Source: Plantago major (lineage: Eukaryota > Streptophyta > Magnoliopsida > Lamiales > Plantaginaceae). From it: 64,000 nt of DNA. The stretch's first letter is position 1, and every line of letters starts with the position of its first letter. Under the pieces are notes generated by a model. That model ran no database searches. It worked only from the letters and a program-made list of their open reading frames with translations, and was not told the DNA's origin. Where the stretch lies: positions 186,001 to 250,000 of the forward strand of contig JAIFAC010000036.1 in NCBI GenBank assembly GCA_026545765.1, read 5' to 3'. The position numbers and the translations under genes are program-made. Positions 63,830-64,000 of the stretch are shown piece after piece.

Positions 63830-64000
63830 GTATGTTTACTTGCTTCTTGCATTTTGATTTACTATATTTCTTGCGAGAAATTGAAACAATCTGTGTCTTA
63901 TTAGAATTGGGCGAAGTTTTTCTTGACCTGAATAGTTTCGCATTTGGGCCGTTAGTGGTTAGGGTTTTTCTCCGGATTGGTTTTCTCGTGGTTTAATTGG

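Noticed and set aside
1..64000. tRNA genes, CRISPR arrays or bacterial-type operons
   Set aside because: No convincing tRNA A/B boxes or regularly spaced repeats were seen; the window is intron-rich plant DNA.

Overview
The window is nuclear DNA of a flowering plant, most likely a eudicot. The evidence is GT-AG introns of 80 bp to more than 3 kb, AT-rich intergenic DNA, and plant-restricted families: a class I TCP factor, a seed-type TIP3 aquaporin, a CYP724-like P450, an LRR-III receptor kinase and a plastid UPF0426 protein. The species cannot be fixed from sequence alone. All exon boundaries were read by eye from splice signals, reading phase and family conservation, with no alignment program.

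Layout. 1-5.4 kb is repeat-derived, probably a decayed LTR retrotransposon. 5.7-14.6 kb (+) is a TEX2/Nvj2-like SMP-domain lipid-transfer protein. 15.3-19.5 kb (-) is a complete 15-exon GH27 alpha-galactosidase. 20.9-22.6 kb (-) is a 5'-truncated LINE. 23.9-26.75 kb (+) is a calcineurin-like metallophosphoesterase. 27.3-29.6 kb (-) is a TIP3 aquaporin. 32.25-34.4 kb (-) is an LRR receptor pseudokinase. 35.1-37.3 kb (-) holds two Helitron helicase fragments, followed by a palindrome-rich block and an LTR-like block. 39.4-40.1 kb (+) is an intronless TCP factor. 43.0-46.2 kb (-) is the P450. 48.6-52.0 kb holds a long-TIR element and an internally deleted PIF/Harbinger transposon bounded by TAA duplications. 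52.8-58.1 kb holds a Helitron 3' terminus, Stowaway-like MITEs, a second palindrome block and a broken ARP4 gene fragment. 58.1-61.8 kb (+) is the UPF0426 gene. 63.75 kb (+) is the first exon of a PP6-type phosphatase (FyPP) that runs off the window.

The genes are ordinary single-copy housekeeping and developmental genes. Nothing suggests a cluster or shared pathway.

Two things stand out. Four conserved genes carry 1-2 nt indels whose correction restores frame and normal family length, which points to residual long-read errors rather than pseudogenes. The accessory DNA holds two similar arrays of short AGCTT/GGAGCTT palindromes that fit no element class I recognise, plus an ARP4 fragment lying on the 5' side of a Helitron terminus.
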